Positions 35,250-44,083 of a stretch of 51,747 nt of DNA are shown one piece after another (position 1 is the first letter of the stretch; every line of letters begins with the position of its first letter). The notes under the pieces are model-generated. The model searched no databases. It worked only from the letters and a program-made list of their open reading frames with translations, and had not been told where the DNA came from. The stretch is from Bacteroides sp. (GTDB lineage: Bacteria; Bacteroidota; Bacteroidia; Bacteroidales; SM23-62). Location of the stretch: the NCBI GenBank assembly GCA_011053095.1, contig DRHS01000143.1:1-51747 (forward strand), given 5' to 3'. A program made the translations under genes and the position numbers.

Positions 35250-37920
35250 ACGGCTACAATTTCTTTTACTTCTCATTCTGTTTCTCGTGGCCGGTTTTCG
35301 GTTGTCTGCGCAGGTCTCAGAAGACACCGCCAGCCTTGAAGAGGCAGTTGTGATGCCTCTGATTTCCTTTGATACTCTGATGCAGGAACAAATTGATTCC
35401 ATTCCTTTTCGGCGAACAACACCCCCTTCTGATACCCTGCATGATTCGGGTGAGAAACAGGCCGTTGATTCTCCGGTTACATATTCAGCAAGTGATTCTC
35501 TCATATATTCTATGACAGGACAAAAAGTATTCCTTTATAGCGATGCTCGTATAGAATATAAATCAATTACACTTGTATCAGAGTACATTGAATTTAATAT
35601 GGGGAATGAGGCCGTATTCGCAAGAGGTATTTATGACAGCCTGGGCAATGAAGTAGGCAAGCCAAATTTTTCGGAAGGGAATGAGAGTTTTGATGCCAGA
35701 AAGATCTCCTATAATTTCAGAACCAAAAAGGGAATAATTACAGATATTTTTACAGAGCAGGAGGGAGGCTACCTGCATAGTGAAACCACCAAACGGCATC
35801 CGAATGACCAAATTCATATGAAGAAGGGTAAGTATACTACCTGTGATGCTCCTCATCCTCATTTCTATATCGCCCTCACAAAAGCAAAGTCAATCCCGAA
35901 CGATAAGATAATTTCAGGACCGGCATATATTGTCATTGAGGATGTTCCCATACCGATAGGTATACCCTTCGGTTTCTTCCCTTCGAACCAGATTAACCAG
36001 TCTGGTTTCCTGTTGCCTACCTATGGGGAAGAGGAGAGAAGGGGGTTTTACCTGCGGGGTGGTGGTTTTTATTTTGCCCTGAGCCAGTTTTTCGACCTTG
36101 CTGTAACGGGAGATATCTATACCAACGGGACCTGGGGTTTTAGTACCCGGTCAAGTTACAAGAAAAACTACAAGTTCGGAGGTAATTTCGGTATCAACTA
36201 TTATGAAAATGTTTCAGGAGATAAAGGCCTGGAGAATTATACGAAATCCAAAGACTTTGCAATCCGCTGGTCCCATTCCCAGGACAGCAGGGCCAACCCT
36301 AACCAGACTTTCAGAGCCTCCGTAGATTTCAGTACAAGATCCTATGATCAGAACCACCAGCGCAACATCAATAATGTTCTGCGAAGCACTAAGAGATCAT
36401 CTGTGTCATTCTCAAGGATATGGCCGAATTCACCATTCAACTTTTCAGCCAGTATGGATGCGACCCAAAACGCTCAATCCGGGACCCTTGACATGAATCT
36501 GCCTTCTGCCAATTTCAATATGAACCGTCTATATCCACTTAAAAGAAAAAATCCAATAGGAAGCCCAAGATGGTACGAGAAACTAACAGTAAGTTATTCA
36601 GCAACTCTTGCAAATAAGATTCATGCTGATGAGACAGGCTTTTTGAATGAAACTCAAGTATCGGATTTTGACAACGGGTACCAGCATTCAATTCCCGTCA
36701 GTCTGCCTTTAAATTTCCTTAACTATTTCACGCTCTCTCCAAGTATGAGATATAGCGGGGTAGTCTTCACAAAGTCGGTTCATCCATCTTATTTTGATGG
36801 GAATGACAATCCCAGCGGGAGCGGTTTAGACACCCTTGTACTTGATACCATTTCCGGTTTTAACTATGCACATGCGATTGTTCCCAGCATTGGACTTTCT
36901 CTCACTCCAAAGATCTATGGAATGTACCAGTTTAAGGAAAAATCCCGCATCGTAGCTATCCGGCACGTAATGTCACCAAGTGCCAGTTTCAGTTTTGTAC
37001 CCGACTTGTCCAGCATGTCTGCGCAATATTACCAGGAGATCCCGACGGATACACTCGGGAACACCCGGACAATCTCTAAGTTTGATGAATCGATATACCG
37101 TACCCCAGTTCCTTCGGGCCGGTCAGGTTCACTGGGACTAAACCTTAAGAACAACATCGAGATGAAACTGAGATCCAGATCCGACACCTCGGTTGAAACT
37201 ACCAAGGTTAAAATCCTGGATAACCTGAATTTCAGTTCAAGTTACAATATGTTCAAGGATTCCCTTAAGTGGACGCCAGTGCGCATGTCGGCCAATACAT
37301 CCTTGTTTAAACGTAAAGTAAGTTTTCGTTTCGGGGGAACATTCAACCCTTATGCATATACTACGGATGAGAATGGAAGAACTCATATTATTGACAAATC
37401 CTATCTGAGCACAGACAACAGGCTATTTCGTCTCACGAACCTGGATTTCAGCTTGGGATTTAATTTTCGTTCCAACCAGGGCAAACAGGGTGGACGTGAA
37501 GGGGAAATGGAACTGGCAAATGATCCTACTGCCCGGATAATTGACCCTACCGGTTATGATCAGATGGTATTTAACAACTATGTAGATTTTGAAATTCCCT
37601 GGTCCATTAATCTTAATTATAATTTCAGGTATCAGAAGCCTTTTGATGAGTACTCAATAATCCAGTCCTTTAGAGTAAGGGGAGACTTCAGTCTTACACC
37701 CAAATGGAAGATCGGTTACAATACAGGGTTTGATTTCAAATCCAAAGAAATAACAACGACGAATTTAAGTATCCACCGTGATCTGCATTGCTGGGAAATG
37801 AATGTCTCGGTGGTACCATTTGGAAGATACCGAAGTTATTCTTTTCAGATAAATATCAAATCTGCCATCCTTCGGGATCTGATGTATGAAAAAGGTGATG
37901 CATGGTATGATAATTTCTAA
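35239..37920 (+). CDS. lptD: LPS assembly outer-membrane protein LptD (Bacteroidota type)
   Basis: The protein fits LptD, which inserts lipopolysaccharide in the outer membrane. A signal peptide (about residues 6-25) starts from a TTG; no upstream ATG fits. An OstA/LptA-like part (about 85-200) shows QKVFLYSDARIEYKSITLVS, then SEGNESFDARKISYNFRTKK. The conserved GFFPSNQINQSGFLLPTYGE opens the large C-terminal barrel, which makes up the rest of the 893 residues. The ridA gene follows after 12 bp. Divergent orientation with the amidase places two envelope genes at one control region. Confidence 0.85.
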   Translation: MSTKRLQFLLLLILFLVAGFRLSAQVSEDTASLEEAVVMPLISFDTLMQEQIDSIPFRRTTPPSDTLHDSGEKQAVDSPVTYSASDSLIYSMTGQKVFLYSDARIEYKSITLVSEYIEFNMGNEAVFARGIYDSLGNEVGKPNFSEGNESFDARKISYNFRTKKGIITDIFTEQEGGYLHSETTKRHPNDQIHMKKGKYTTCDAPHPHFYIALTKAKSIPNDKIISGPAYIVIEDVPIPIGIPFGFFPSNQINQSGFLLPTYGEEERRGFYLRGGGFYFALSQFFDLAVTGDIYTNGTWGFSTRSSYKKNYKFGGNFGINYYENVSGDKGLENYTKSKDFAIRWSHSQDSRANPNQTFRASVDFSTRSYDQNHQRNINNVLRSTKRSSVSFSRIWPNSPFNFSASMDATQNAQSGTLDMNLPSANFNMNRLYPLKRKNPIGSPRWYEKLTVSYSATLANKIHADETGFLNETQVSDFDNGYQHSIPVSLPLNFLNYFTLSPSMRYSGVVFTKSVHPSYFDGNDNPSGSGLDTLVLDTISGFNYAHAIVPSIGLSLTPKIYGMYQFKEKSRIVAIRHVMSPSASFSFVPDLSSMSAQYYQEIPTDTLGNTRTISKFDESIYRTPVPSGRSGSLGLNLKNNIEMKLRSRSDTSVETTKVKILDNLNFSSSYNMFKDSLKWTPVRMSANTSLFKRKVSFRFGGTFNPYAYTTDENGRTHIIDKSYLSTDNRLFRLTNLDFSLGFNFRSNQGKQGGREGEMELANDPTARIIDPTGYDQMVFNNYVDFEIPWSINLNYNFRYQKPFDEYSIIQSFRVRGDFSLTPKWKIGYNTGFDFKSKEITTTNLSIHRDLHCWEMNVSVVPFGRYRSYSFQINIKSAILRDLMYEKGDAWYDNF

Positions 37921-37932
37921 ATTTATTCAATT

Positions 37933-38310
37933 ATGAAAAAAGTAATTTTTACCGGAAATGCACCAAATGCTGTTGGCCCTTATAGCCAGGCTATTGAAAA
38001 GGGAGATATGCTTTTTATTTCCGGACAGATCTGCATTGATCCTGCAACCGGGAAGACGGTTGACGGGGGCATACGTGATCAGACAGCTCAGGTAATGAAA
38101 AACATTGACAATATCCTCAAAGCTGCAGGTTATTCAAAGGCAGATGTTGTGAAATGTACCTGTCTTTTGAAAGAAATGGATCATTTCCTGGAAATGAATT
38201 CTGTTTATGCCGAATATTTCAATGTGGATCCTCCCGCAAGAGCAGCATACCAGGTTTGCCGGCTTCCCCTCGATGTGCTTATTGAGATAGAAGCAATAGC
38301 CATGAAATAA
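37933..38310 (+). CDS. ridA: RidA family enamine/imine deaminase
   Basis: RidA hydrolyses reactive enamines such as 2-aminoacrylate, made by pyridoxal-phosphate enzymes. The 125-residue protein has [17 protein letters not shown], the essential Arg103 in [17 protein letters not shown] and Glu118/Glu120 in [10 protein letters not shown]. Length and motifs are typical. It seems co-transcribed with lptD, without an evident functional tie. Confidence 0.95.
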   Translation: MKKVIFTGNAPNAVGPYSQAIEKGDMLFISGQICIDPATGKTVDGGIRDQTAQVMKNIDNILKAAGYSKADVVKCTCLLKEMDHFLEMNSVYAEYFNVDPPARAAYQVCRLPLDVLIEIEAIAMK

Positions 38311-38343
38311 AAAGTCCGGAACTGCTGACAGCACCGGACTTTT
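38310..38343. terminator. Bidirectional terminator between ridA and rplI
   Basis: AAAAGTCCGG and CCGGACTTTT form a perfect 10-bp inverted repeat with a 14-nt loop. A and T runs at both ends allow action in both directions between the convergent genes. Confidence 0.9.
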
Positions 38344-38366
38344 CAATTAATCATTTTTAGGTTAAG

Positions 38367-38813
38367 CTATTCAGCAATAATCTCAAAAGGAATATCAACC
38401 TTAACTTCCTTGTGTAATTTGACACTGGCAGTATAGCTGCCAATTTCCTTAATCAATTCTTCCTTGATTGTGATGTCCTTACGGTCTATCTCGAAGCCTT
38501 CCTCTTTCAGTGATTCAGCAAGTTGTATCGTATTTACAGAACCAAAGATCTTCCCTTTGGTGCTTGTTTTGGCACCGATAGTGAGTTTAAGTTCCTTCAT
38601 CTTTTCAGCAATTGCTTCAGCTTTCTTTCTGATTTGTTCTTCCTTATGAGATCTCTGTCTGAGAATTTCCTCATGCATTCTACGAACTGAAGCGGTGGCA
38701 TTTACTGCGAGTCCTTTGGGAATAAGAAAGTTTCTTGCATAACCATCTTTTACGGTTATGATGTCGTCCTTATGTCCGAGACTGGGAATGTCTTCTTTTA
38801 ATATTATATTCAT
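38367..38813 (-). CDS. rplI: 50S ribosomal protein L9
   Basis: The N-terminal rRNA-binding part MNIILKEDIPSLGHKDDIIT is followed by VKDGYARNFLIPKGLAV, a helical linker, and the C-terminal domain with FGSVNTIQLAESLKEEGFEI. The 148 residues are normal. An AGGAGG sits 7 nt before the ATG. It is the last gene of the rpsF-rpsR-rplI operon. Confidence 0.97.
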   Translation of the reverse strand: MNIILKEDIPSLGHKDDIITVKDGYARNFLIPKGLAVNATASVRRMHEEILRQRSHKEEQIRKKAEAIAEKMKELKLTIGAKTSTKGKIFGSVNTIQLAESLKEEGFEIDRKDITIKEELIKEIGSYTASVKLHKEVKVDIPFEIIAE

Positions 38814-38831
38814 GACAAGTCCTCCTGTTTC

Positions 38832-39101
38832 TTATTTCATTAAATCTGTAACATAAGGTAGAAGAGCAATATGACGAGCTCTTTTAATTGCCCTTGACAC
38901 TTTGCGCTGATACTTTAGCGAAGTTCCGGTAAGCCTTTTGGGAAGGATTTTCCCCTGTTCGTTCAAAAATTTCTTGAGGAACTCAGGGTCCTTGTAATCG
39001 ATGTATTTGATCCGGTTCTTTTGGAATCGGCAATACTTTTTCTTTTTGATCTCTACCGTTGGGGGTGTGAGATACCTGATTTCTGACTGGTTTTGTGCCA
39101 T
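38832..39101 (-). CDS. rpsR: 30S ribosomal protein S18
   Basis: The 89-residue protein has the S18 core [20 protein letters not shown], then [20 protein letters not shown] and [12 protein letters not shown]. It binds with S6 on the platform of the small subunit. The start lies 3 bp after the rpsF stop, and its GGAGGA ribosome-binding site is inside the last codons of rpsF. Confidence 0.97.
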   Translation of the reverse strand: MAQNQSEIRYLTPPTVEIKKKKYCRFQKNRIKYIDYKDPEFLKKFLNEQGKILPKRLTGTSLKYQRKVSRAIKRARHIALLPYVTDLMK

Positions 39102-39104
39102 AGT

Positions 39105-39461
39105 TTATTCCTCCGTAACTTTTTGTTTTTCAGCCTTTCTGTTTCTTTTCTTTTCTGCCCAAGCCACTGCATATTTGTCAAGGCTGACGGTAAGGAAGCG
39201 GATAATGCGTTCGTCCCTCTTGAATTCTGTTTCAATTTTACTAATGAGTCCCCCATCAGCCTTATATTCAATAAGGTAATAAAAACCGGTCGACTTTTTC
39301 TGAATTGGATAGGCCAGCTTGCGGAGCCCCCAGTTCTCTTCATGTACAATCTCTGAACCATTGCTGGTCAGGATCGTTTTGAACTTGTCGACCGTTTCCT
39401 TCATCTGACTTTCAGACAAAACGGGAGTTGTAATGAAAACGGTTTCGTACTGGTTCAACAT
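39105..39461 (-). CDS. rpsF: 30S ribosomal protein S6
   Basis: S6 pairs with S18. [20 protein letters not shown] is the family start, followed by [20 protein letters not shown] and [13 protein letters not shown] chose the ATG at 39461; the longer reading from 39515 would begin upstream of the promoter at 39494-39524. With 118 residues and a Lys/Arg-rich tail the length is normal. No ssb or priB gene is inserted between rpsF and rpsR. Confidence 0.96.
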   Translation of the reverse strand: MLNQYETVFITTPVLSESQMKETVDKFKTILTSNGSEIVHEENWGLRKLAYPIQKKSTGFYYLIEYKADGGLISKIETEFKRDERIIRFLTVSLDKYAVAWAEKKRNRKAEKQKVTEE

Positions 39462-39493
39462 TTTTAAAGATTTGATTATTAATAATGAGCGCA

Positions 39494-39524
39494 CAAAATT
39501 AGAAACTTTTACCAAATGAACAAA
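39494..39524 (-). promoter_or_regulatory. Promoter of the rpsF operon
   Basis: On the minus strand TTTG (39524-39521) lies 19 nt before TAATTTTG (39501-39494). Both elements and the spacing match the Bacteroidota promoter consensus. The start codon is 33 nt further on. Confidence 0.7.
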
Positions 39525-39571
39525 AAAAAAACACCTTGGAAGCTATGCGGGTAATTAGTAATTTTAGCCGC

Positions 39572-41635
39572 ATGGATAATTTCATTGTATCTGCACGGAA
39601 ATACCGCCCCGAAACTTTTGCCTCCGTAGTCGGACAATCATCAATAACCGGTACTTTAAAATCTGCAATCCAGAAAAAGCAGCTAGGACATGCATATCTC
39701 TTTTGCGGTCCCCGTGGAGTTGGTAAAACAACCTGTGCCAGAATATTTGCCAAAACAATTAATTGTATGAACCTAGGGGCGGATGCAGAGCCCTGCAATT
39801 CCTGCGAATCTTGCCTTTCCTTTAACGAGTCAAGAGCTTTTAATATTCATGAGCTTGACGCTGCATCCAATAATTCAGTTGAGGATATAAGGAATCTTAC
39901 CGAACAGGTCAGGATCCCTCCCCAAGTCGGCTTATACAGTATATATATAATAGATGAGGTCCATATGCTGTCAGCATCTGCATTTAATGCATTTCTGAAA
40001 ACCCTGGAAGAGCCTCCTGCACATGCGGTTTTTATCCTTGCTACTACAGAGAAACATAAGATAATACCAACCATACTTTCAAGGTGTCAGATCTTTGATT
40101 TTAATAGAATCCGGGTTGAAGACATTGTAAAATACCTTGAATACATCTCCGGACAGGAGGGTATCGAATATGAGCCGGATGCATTCAATGTGATTGCACT
40201 TAAGGCCGATGGTGCTATGCGGGACGCGCTTTCTATCTATGACCAGATGGTAAGTTTTTCAGGTAAGACCATCAGCTATAAGGATGTAATTGACAATCTG
40301 AATATACTTGATTATGAGTATTATTTCAGGCTTACTGATACCTGTCTTTCTGGGATGTCAGGAGAAACATTAATGATTTTCGATGAAATCCTTGCAAAAG
40401 GTTTCGATGCTCATAATTTCCTTTCCGGTTTCAGCTCACATCTCAGAGACCTGCTCGTAAGCCAGGACGAAGTGACACTTAAACTTCTGGAGGTAGGGGC
40501 AGGGATACGTGAGAAATATCGGTCCCAGGCCAAACAATCAGGCCAGGATTGGCTATATGCCGCCCTGGATGTTTTGGGAACAGCTGATGTTTCTTTTAAA
40601 TCAAGCAGGAACCAGAGACTACACGTAGAACTTGCATTACTCCGCTGCTGTCGCCTTCAGGGTGATCCAAAAAAAAAAGCACTGAATAGCAAAACGGAGA
40701 TTGCAGAAAAAAATCCGGATGAAGTTCAATCAGTAACAGAGGATAAGCATGTTGCAAAGGCTGATCCCGAAAAAGTTGATATTTCTACCCCGGAGTCTCC
40801 CACCCAAGCAGCCGAAATACGTAAGGCTGATCCTGAGCCTGAAGCCGGGACAGACACTAAGTCTGAAGCCAGGACAGAGCCTGAGCCCAATGTCAAGACT
40901 GACCAAGAACCCTCTGTTAAGACAAAGCCGGAGCCTGCTGTCAGGACTGAACCGAAGCCAGAAGCAAGGACTGATCCGGAGCCAGATGTTAAGACAGAGC
41001 CGGAGCCTGCTGTCAGGACTGAATCGAAGCCAGCAGCAAGGACTGATCCGAAGCCAGATGTTAAGACAGAGCCGGAGCCTGCTGTCAGGACTGAACCAGA
41101 ATCTAAACCCGAACCTGAACCCGGAAAGATCCCCCCTTCAACGACCCAGCGTTCATCATGGCGAGGACCCGGAGATCTTCCTTCCATTAAAGATGCTATT
41201 AACGGAGTTCATAAGAGGAAGGCAGATGATAAAGATGAGGAGGAGAAGGAGATTCCGGTTTTAACCAATCCTTTCCACCAGGATGATCTTATTAAACACT
41301 GGCATGCATTTACCGATAGCATTAAAGACGAAAAACCCAGGATGGCTAACAGCCTGAAGCACCATCTGCCTTCACTGGGTGATGCTTTACAAATAGAGCT
41401 TGAGCTGAGCAATTCAGCACAGCTTGAAGAATTTATAAGGGATATTAAACCGGATCTCACCGGCTACCTGGAAAAGGCCCTGCAGAACAATCAGTTTAAA
41501 CTTTTACCCGTTGTCAGTGAGGAAGAGGAACAGAAAAACACTCTTTATACTTCGAAAGAGAAATATGATCATATGCTGAAGAAAAATCCAGAATTGGGAA
41601 AGCTGAAGGAACGGTTTAACCTTGATTTTGAATAA
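39572..41635 (+). CDS. dnaX: DNA polymerase III subunit gamma/tau with repeat linker
   Basis: The clamp-loader subunit shows Walker A GPRGVGKT (46-53), four zinc-binding Cys (65, 75, 78, 81) and Walker B with Asp128-Glu129 in IIDEVHMLS. I chose MDNFIVSARKYRP at 39572; the longer start at 39536 adds [12 protein letters not shown] without family support. Between the AAA+/lid region (to about residue 365) and the C-terminal domain lies a Pro/Glu/Lys/Thr-rich linker. It contains a 24-residue tandem repeat (about residues 449-511), which makes this dnaX longer (687 residues) than many. The C-terminal part may contact the polymerase. Confidence 0.94.
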   Translation: MDNFIVSARKYRPETFASVVGQSSITGTLKSAIQKKQLGHAYLFCGPRGVGKTTCARIFAKTINCMNLGADAEPCNSCESCLSFNESRAFNIHELDAASNNSVEDIRNLTEQVRIPPQVGLYSIYIIDEVHMLSASAFNAFLKTLEEPPAHAVFILATTEKHKIIPTILSRCQIFDFNRIRVEDIVKYLEYISGQEGIEYEPDAFNVIALKADGAMRDALSIYDQMVSFSGKTISYKDVIDNLNILDYEYYFRLTDTCLSGMSGETLMIFDEILAKGFDAHNFLSGFSSHLRDLLVSQDEVTLKLLEVGAGIREKYRSQAKQSGQDWLYAALDVLGTADVSFKSSRNQRLHVELALLRCCRLQGDPKKKALNSKTEIAEKNPDEVQSVTEDKHVAKADPEKVDISTPESPTQAAEIRKADPEPEAGTDTKSEARTEPEPNVKTDQEPSVKTKPEPAVRTEPKPEARTDPEPDVKTEPEPAVRTESKPAARTDPKPDVKTEPEPAVRTEPESKPEPEPGKIPPSTTQRSSWRGPGDLPSIKDAINGVHKRKADDKDEEEKEIPVLTNPFHQDDLIKHWHAFTDSIKDEKPRMANSLKHHLPSLGDALQIELELSNSAQLEEFIRDIKPDLTGYLEKALQNNQFKLLPVVSEEEEQKNTLYTSKEKYDHMLKKNPELGKLKERFNLDFE
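40916..41104 (+). repeat. 72-bp tandem repeat inside dnaX
   Basis: Two full copies (40916-40987, 40988-41059) and a partial third (41060 to about 41104) are nearly identical. Each encodes 24 residues of the form VKTEPEPAVRTEPKPEARTD plus PEPD. Degenerate units precede them from about 40840. The period is a multiple of three, so copy number can change without breaking the gene. Confidence 0.9.
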
Positions 41636-41643
41636 GCTTTTAT

Positions 41644-41651
41644 TAATTTTG
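41644..41651 (+). promoter_or_regulatory. -7 promoter box of icd
   Basis: TAATTTTG is a perfect TAnnTTTG box, 23 nt before the icd ATG. A CTTG at 41621-41624, 19 nt upstream, approximates the -33 TTTG. Confidence 0.55.
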
Positions 41652-41674
41652 AACACACTAAACTAAATCACATT

Positions 41675-42940
41675 ATGGAAGGACAAAAAGTAACCATACA
41701 AAACGGACAGATACAAGTACCTGACGATCCGGTAATCCCATTTATTGAGGGAGATGGAACAGGTCCGGACATATGGGCGGCCTCAGTGCGGGTTTTTGAT
41801 GCCGCAGTTGAAAAAGCATATGGGGGAAAAAGAAAGATTGTTTGGAAGGAAGTACTTGCAGGGGAAAAATCGTTTAAGAAAACAGGCGAGTGGCTCCCGA
41901 AGGAAACACTGGATATTCTCAGAGAGTATCTTGTCGCCATTAAGGGACCACTGACTACCCCGGTTGGAGGAGGTATTCGTTCCCTTAATGTAGCACTCAG
42001 ACAGATCCTCGACCTTTACACCTGCTTGCGTCCTGTGCGCCATTACCCGGGTGTTCCAAGTCCCGTAAAAGATCCTACAACAACAGATATGGTTATTTAC
42101 AGGGAGAACACTGAAGATATTTATGCCGGTATTGAATGGCTCAGTGGAACAGAAGAAAACCAGAAGGTTAAGGATTTCCTGCAAAAGGAAATGGGAGTTA
42201 CCCAAATCCGCTTTCCGGAATCAACCTCCATTGGTATCAAGCCAATTTCCAAGGAAGGGACATTCCGTCTTGTAAGGGCTGCAATTACTCATGCTCTGAA
42301 TCATAACCTGCCTTCAGTTACCCTGGTTCACAAGGGAAATATTATGAAATTCACCGAGGGACAATTTAAACTCTGGGGGTATGAGGTAGCGGAGAAAGAA
42401 TTTGGTGATAAGGTGTTTACCTGGCTCGAGTATGACAGGATTGCAGAAAAGGATGGTACGCCCGCTGCCAATAAAGCACAGGATGAAGCCCTTGCCGGAG
42501 GGAAGCTATTAATTAAAGATGTTATAGCCGACGCTTTCCTCCAGCAGATACTTACCAGGCCGGCCGAATATTCAGTGATTGCAACAATGAACCTTAACGG
42601 TGATTATATATCGGATGCACTTGCGGCCATAGTGGGTGGAATAGGAATCGCGCCCGGTGCTAATATTAATTATGAAACGGGACATGCAATTTTTGAAGCT
42701 ACACATGGAACAGCACCAAAATATGCGGGACAGGATAAGGTTAATCCGGGGTCTGTAATACTATCCGGTGTCCTTATGTTCGAATACATGGGCTGGCAGG
42801 AACCTGCTGACCTGATTATTAAGGGACTCAAGGCAGCCATCGCAAGTAAGAGGGTGACCTACGACTTTGAGCGTCTCATGGAAGGTGCCACAAAATTGAA
42901 ATGTTCTGAATTCGGGACTGAAATTATCAAGAATATGTAA
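41675..42940 (+). CDS. icd: NADP-dependent isocitrate dehydrogenase
   Basis: The enzyme oxidises isocitrate to 2-oxoglutarate in the TCA cycle, supplying NADPH. Ser103, Asn105, Arg109 and Arg119 in [20 protein letters not shown] are the isocitrate-binding set. [17 protein letters not shown] and [20 protein letters not shown] follow. The Lys-Tyr pair in [12 protein letters not shown] matches the NADP-selecting residues of E. coli Icd. With 421 residues it belongs to the homodimeric bacterial type. Confidence 0.95.
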   Translation: MEGQKVTIQNGQIQVPDDPVIPFIEGDGTGPDIWAASVRVFDAAVEKAYGGKRKIVWKEVLAGEKSFKKTGEWLPKETLDILREYLVAIKGPLTTPVGGGIRSLNVALRQILDLYTCLRPVRHYPGVPSPVKDPTTTDMVIYRENTEDIYAGIEWLSGTEENQKVKDFLQKEMGVTQIRFPESTSIGIKPISKEGTFRLVRAAITHALNHNLPSVTLVHKGNIMKFTEGQFKLWGYEVAEKEFGDKVFTWLEYDRIAEKDGTPAANKAQDEALAGGKLLIKDVIADAFLQQILTRPAEYSVIATMNLNGDYISDALAAIVGGIGIAPGANINYETGHAIFEATHGTAPKYAGQDKVNPGSVILSGVLMFEYMGWQEPADLIIKGLKAAIASKRVTYDFERLMEGATKLKCSEFGTEIIKNM

Positions 42941-42975
42941 TCATCCTTTTGAAAATAAACTTTAACAGAACAGAA

Positions 42976-43482
42976 ATGTTACAAAAAAAAGTAGAAGATA
43001 TTCTCAATGTACAGGTGGATAAGGAAGGTTACTCTTCCCATCTGTATCTATCCATGGCTACATGGGCGGAAAACCAGGGACTCGGAGGTATTGCCGAGTG
43101 GTTATACCTGCAGGCTGAGGAGGAACGCATGCACATGCTGAAATTGATCAGATATATAACTGAGCGGGATGGACAGGCAAAGATCATTACCGTCAAGGAA
43201 CCACCTGCTGAATTCGGCTCTGCAGGTGAAATATTTGAAAAGGTGTTTGAGCACGAAAGATTCATAAGTGCTTCAATCAATGAGATAGTGCAGGTATGCA
43301 TCGAGGAAAATGACCATACCACACATAGCTGGATACAGTGGTTTGTCACTGAGCAGATTGAAGAGGAGGCCTCCGTTAAATCAATCATTGACAGGCTTAA
43401 GCTGGCCGGGGACCATCTTTACATGTTCGACCGTGATATTTTGGGAATGCGCTCAGGGGGAGGGGAGGCCCCAGCAGAGTAA
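42976..43482 (+). CDS. ftnA: Ferritin
   Basis: The 168-residue four-helix protein stores iron as a ferric core. Glu17, Glu50, His53, Glu94, Gln127 and Glu130 fall at exactly the ferroxidase positions of E. coli FtnA. The start at MLQKKVED was chosen over a TTG at 42949, because it gives these standard positions. It lies 35 bp after icd, on the same strand, with no terminator seen between them. Confidence 0.95.
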   Translation: MLQKKVEDILNVQVDKEGYSSHLYLSMATWAENQGLGGIAEWLYLQAEEERMHMLKLIRYITERDGQAKIITVKEPPAEFGSAGEIFEKVFEHERFISASINEIVQVCIEENDHTTHSWIQWFVTEQIEEEASVKSIIDRLKLAGDHLYMFDRDILGMRSGGGEAPAE

Positions 43483-43547
43483 GGTTTCAGAAAGGCTTCG
43501 GCAATCTATGTTGAAGGATACTCAGGTTTGTTTTACCAGTCAGGCTC

Positions 43548-44024
43548 CTATTCCACCTTCTTCATTTTTTTGGAAAGGACAAGGGATTGTATTTTTTTTT
43601 CAAGGGATTTTAGTGCTTGCGGAGCACCATAGTAATCCATGATCCTCTTTTCCTTTCCCTCTTTTCGGTAGGTGAGGTATACAGTTGGGAGATCCGTGAC
43701 ATTTTTATAGTACCGGTCTTCAAGATCGTAAAATCCGACCTCTTCAAATGAAGATATCAGTCTACTGAGCTCGTCGGTGGAAATCCGGAAAGTAAAAAGT
43801 CCCACATAGTCCGTATTCTCTACTCCTTTGAAAAGGCCATTACCATCTCCGTCAATTTTTACGGTATATACAGGACACTGGCCGTAGCAGGATGTTTTCT
43901 CCATTTCAATGAGGAGTTTATCTGCTGTAAATTTTGAACTGCCCGTACAGGAAATTATCTGCAGGGAAACAAAAACTATTAAAAATGCGTTAATACCCCT
44001 GAGACAACTGATTTTATAGTACAT
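43548..44024 (-). CDS. DUF6438 lipoprotein
   Basis: The signal peptide ends in a lipobox LQIISC, with lipidated Cys26. The mature part begins with MEKTSCYGQCPVYTVKIDGD (the conserved C-x-G-x-C-P-x-Y of DUF6438), and YVGLFTFRISTDELSRLISS and YYGAPQALKSLEKKI follow. The family has no known function; the two Cys may form a disulfide or bind a metal. It converges on ferritin and is divergent from the metalloprotease-like gene. Confidence 0.8.
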   Translation of the reverse strand: MYYKISCLRGINAFLIVFVSLQIISCTGSSKFTADKLLIEMEKTSCYGQCPVYTVKIDGDGNGLFKGVENTDYVGLFTFRISTDELSRLISSFEEVGFYDLEDRYYKNVTDLPTVYLTYRKEGKEKRIMDYYGAPQALKSLEKKIQSLVLSKKMKKVE

Positions 44025-44065
44025 AATGCTAATTTTACAGTTAATTTAGACTTCGCGAATATATT

Positions 44066-44073
44066 CAAAAATA
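44066..44073 (-). promoter_or_regulatory. -7 promoter box of the DUF6438 gene
   Basis: The minus strand reads TATTTTTG, matching TAnnTTTG, 41 nt before the start codon. No -33 element was clear. Confidence 0.4.
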
Positions 44074-44083
44074 GAAAAATAGT

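Noticed and set aside
35166-35504. 112-residue N-terminal extension of the amidase
   Set aside because: It lies upstream of a good promoter, overlaps lptD coding sequence and has no family similarity.
39462-39515. Longer start for ribosomal protein S6
   Set aside because: It contains the -7 promoter element of the operon and adds residues absent from S6.
40726-41264. Repeat-rich open frames on both strands inside dnaX (Ser/Leu/Gly repeats)
   Set aside because: They are shadows of the 72-bp repeat, whose period is a multiple of three and keeps all frames open. The dnaX frame has the conserved domains.
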